NCBI RefSeq assembly: GCF_019599145.1
Contig: NZ_CP080647.1
Span: forward strand, 3,410,001 to 3,474,000
DNA: 64,000 bases
Direction of reading: 5' to 3'
Source: Streptomyces akebiae
GTDB lineage: Bacteria; Actinomycetota; Actinomycetes; Streptomycetales; Streptomycetaceae
The notes below the pieces were generated by a model, which saw nothing but the letters and a program-made list of their open reading frames with translations, made no database searches and was not told the DNA's origin. Below, piece after piece: positions 62,749 to 64,000 of the stretch. The position numbers and the translations under genes are program-made. Positions within the stretch are counted from its first letter, which is position 1. Every line of letters begins with the position of its first letter.

Positions 62749-64000
62749 GTGAGTGACACCCCATTCGGATTCGGCCTTCCGCCGGAGGAGCCGGACGACG
62801 GCGACGAGGGCAAGAAGAAGGACCAGCAGAGCGGTGGTGGTCAGGGCCCGGCCAACCCGTTCGGTTTCGGGTTCCCCGGGGCCGGGGGCCCCGGCGCCGA
62901 CAATCCGTTCGCCGCGATGTTCGGTTCCATGAACCCCACCGACCTGGGCGCCGCCTTCCAGCAGCTTGGCCAGATGCTCTCGTACGAGGGCGGCCCGGTG
63001 AACTGGGACATGGCCAAGCAGATCGCCCGCCAGACGGTCTCCCAGGGGACCGCCGACGGCACGAAGGACGAGAGTGTCGGCCCCGCCGAGCGCACCGCCG
63101 TCGAGGAGGCCGTCCGCCTGGCAGACCTGTGGCTGGACGACGCGACGTCGCTGCCGTCCGGCGCGGGCTCCGCCGTGGCGTGGAGCCGCGCGGAGTGGGT
63201 CGAGGCCACCCTGCCCGCCTGGAAGGAACTGGTCGACCCGGTGGCCGAGCGGGTCGGCGGCGCCATGGGCGACATCCTGCCGGAGGAGATGCAGGCCATG
63301 GCCGGCCCGCTGATCGGCATGATGAAGTCGATGGGCGGCGCCATGTTCGGCCAGCAGATCGGGCAGGCCGTGGGCGTGCTCGCGGGCGAGGTCGTCGGAT
63401 CCACCGACGTCGGCCTGCCGCTCGGACCGGCCGGCAAGGCCGCGCTGCTGCCGCTGAACGTGGAGGCGTTCGGCAAGGACCTGGGCGTCGGCAAGGACGA
63501 GGTGCGGCTCTACCTGGCCCTGCGCGAGGCCGCCCACCAGCGCCTCTTCGCGCATGTGCCGTGGCTGCGCTCGCATCTGTTCGGCGCTGTCGAGGGCTAC
63601 GCGCGCGGGATCAAGGTCGACACGGCCAAGCTGGAGGACGTGGTCGGCCAGTTCGACCCGCAGAACCCCGAGGAGCTGCAGCAGGCGCTCCAGCAGGGCA
63701 TGTTCCAGCCGGAGGACACCCCTGCGCAGAAGGCGGCCCTGGCGCGTCTGGAGACCGCTCTGGCGCTGGTGGAGGGCTGGGTGGACGCCGTGGTGCACGC
63801 CGCGGCGAAGCCGCGCCTGTCGTCCGCCGACGCCCTCCGCGAGACCTTGCGCCGCCGCCGTGCCACCGGCGGTCCGGCCGAGCAGACCTTCGCCACGCTG
63901 ATCGGTCTGGAGCTGCGCCCCCGCCGCCTGCGCGACGCCTCCCGCCTGTGGGCGTCCCTCACGGACGCGCGCGGTGTCGACGGCCGCGACGCCCTGTGGT
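62749..64000 (+). CDS. Zinc-metalloprotease-like protein (DUF2342), truncated by window end
   Basis: At least 417 residues are present; the gene runs off the right edge. The N-terminus is Pro/Gly/Asp-rich (TPFGFGLPPEEPDDGDEGKK, then PFGFGFPGAGG). A conserved helical body includes LREAAHQRLFAHVPWL (about 258-273), containing the HxxxxxxH-type metal site of this family. Such proteins are annotated as putative zinc-dependent metalloproteases or F420-associated proteins. The GTG at 62749 follows GAGGAAT. It is divergent from the SDR gene. Confidence 0.85.
   Translation, partial: MSDTPFGFGLPPEEPDDGDEGKKKDQQSGGGQGPANPFGFGFPGAGGPGADNPFAAMFGSMNPTDLGAAFQQLGQMLSYEGGPVNWDMAKQIARQTVSQGTADGTKDESVGPAERTAVEEAVRLADLWLDDATSLPSGAGSAVAWSRAEWVEATLPAWKELVDPVAERVGGAMGDILPEEMQAMAGPLIGMMKSMGGAMFGQQIGQAVGVLAGEVVGSTDVGLPLGPAGKAALLPLNVEAFGKDLGVGKDEVRLYLALREAAHQRLFAHVPWLRSHLFGAVEGYARGIKVDTAKLEDVVGQFDPQNPEELQQALQQGMFQPEDTPAQKAALARLETALALVEGWVDAVVHAAAKPRLSSADALRETLRRRRATGGPAEQTFATLIGLELRPRRLRDASRLWASLTDARGVDGRDALW

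Overview
The window is chromosomal DNA of a Streptomyces or very close relative. It is uniformly GC-rich, and its gene order reads like the conserved central part of a Streptomyces chromosome: rsgA-aroA-(sigR-rsrA)-def-nrdS-nrdB-nrdA-dasR-dasABC-nagB-wblE-sigH. Lineage markers include WhiB-like, RsrA and UPF0182 proteins. About 60 genes can be supported. No prophage, large insertion sequence or CRISPR array is visible. Mobile DNA is limited to one 200-bp MITE-like element and short dispersed repeats.

Layout. 0.2-3.6 kb: sugar ABC importer (lipoprotein plus two permeases, no ATPase). 3.7-7.8 kb: small regulators and VOC, YCII and RibD-type enzymes, ending with a TetR/reductase divergent pair around an inverted repeat. 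8.0-10.7 kb: polyprenyl diphosphate synthase next to a Family 2B encapsulin shell protein with an inserted cyclic-nucleotide-binding domain, a candidate prenyl-metabolism nanocompartment and the most unusual system here. 11-14.5 kb: amidase, PLP enzyme, Na+/H+ antiporter, UBP zinc finger. 14.8-16.4 kb: anti-sigma factor and SigH-type stress sigma factor. 17-20.5 kb: lipid kinase, WblE, PdtaS-like kinase. 21-28 kb: the aminosugar/chitobiose regulon (nagB, dasD, dasC, dasB, dasA, divergent dasR) with several DasR boxes. 28.3-32.1 kb: symporter, nucleoside hydrolase, acetyltransferase. 32.2-37.2 kb: cobalamin riboswitch and nrdA-nrdB, then nrdS. 37.2-40.2 kb: peptide deformylase, a TPR protein and a frameshifted membrane gene. 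40.3-43.1 kb: a cluster of three Roadblock/LC7 proteins with a PATAN-like protein. 43.2-45.9 kb: HMCES-hydrolase-sigR-rsrA, with a sigma-R promoter at sigR. 46-53 kb: M50 protease, aroA, rsgA, SMR pump, MITE, TetR, hisN, CBS protein, Fur regulator. 53-55.5 kb: two identical initiator tRNA genes flanking a Sel1-repeat gene. 55.6-64 kb: UPF0182 protein, PPA1309-like protein, PDZ/Lon-like protease, moaE, SDR protein and a truncated metalloprotease-like gene.

How it fits together. Much of the window is sensing and core metabolism. DasR couples N-acetylglucosamine/chitobiose uptake (DasABC) to hydrolysis (DasD) and deamination (NagB). SigR/RsrA handles thiol-oxidative stress. SigH and its antagonist handle osmotic/general stress. 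The riboswitch ties class Ia ribonucleotide reductase to vitamin B12. Both ABC importers lack an ATPase, which fits a shared ATPase encoded elsewhere. Many starts lie 6-7 nt after a TANNNT-like -10 box, implying leaderless transcripts. Functional calls rest on reading the sequences and on family knowledge; no searches were run.
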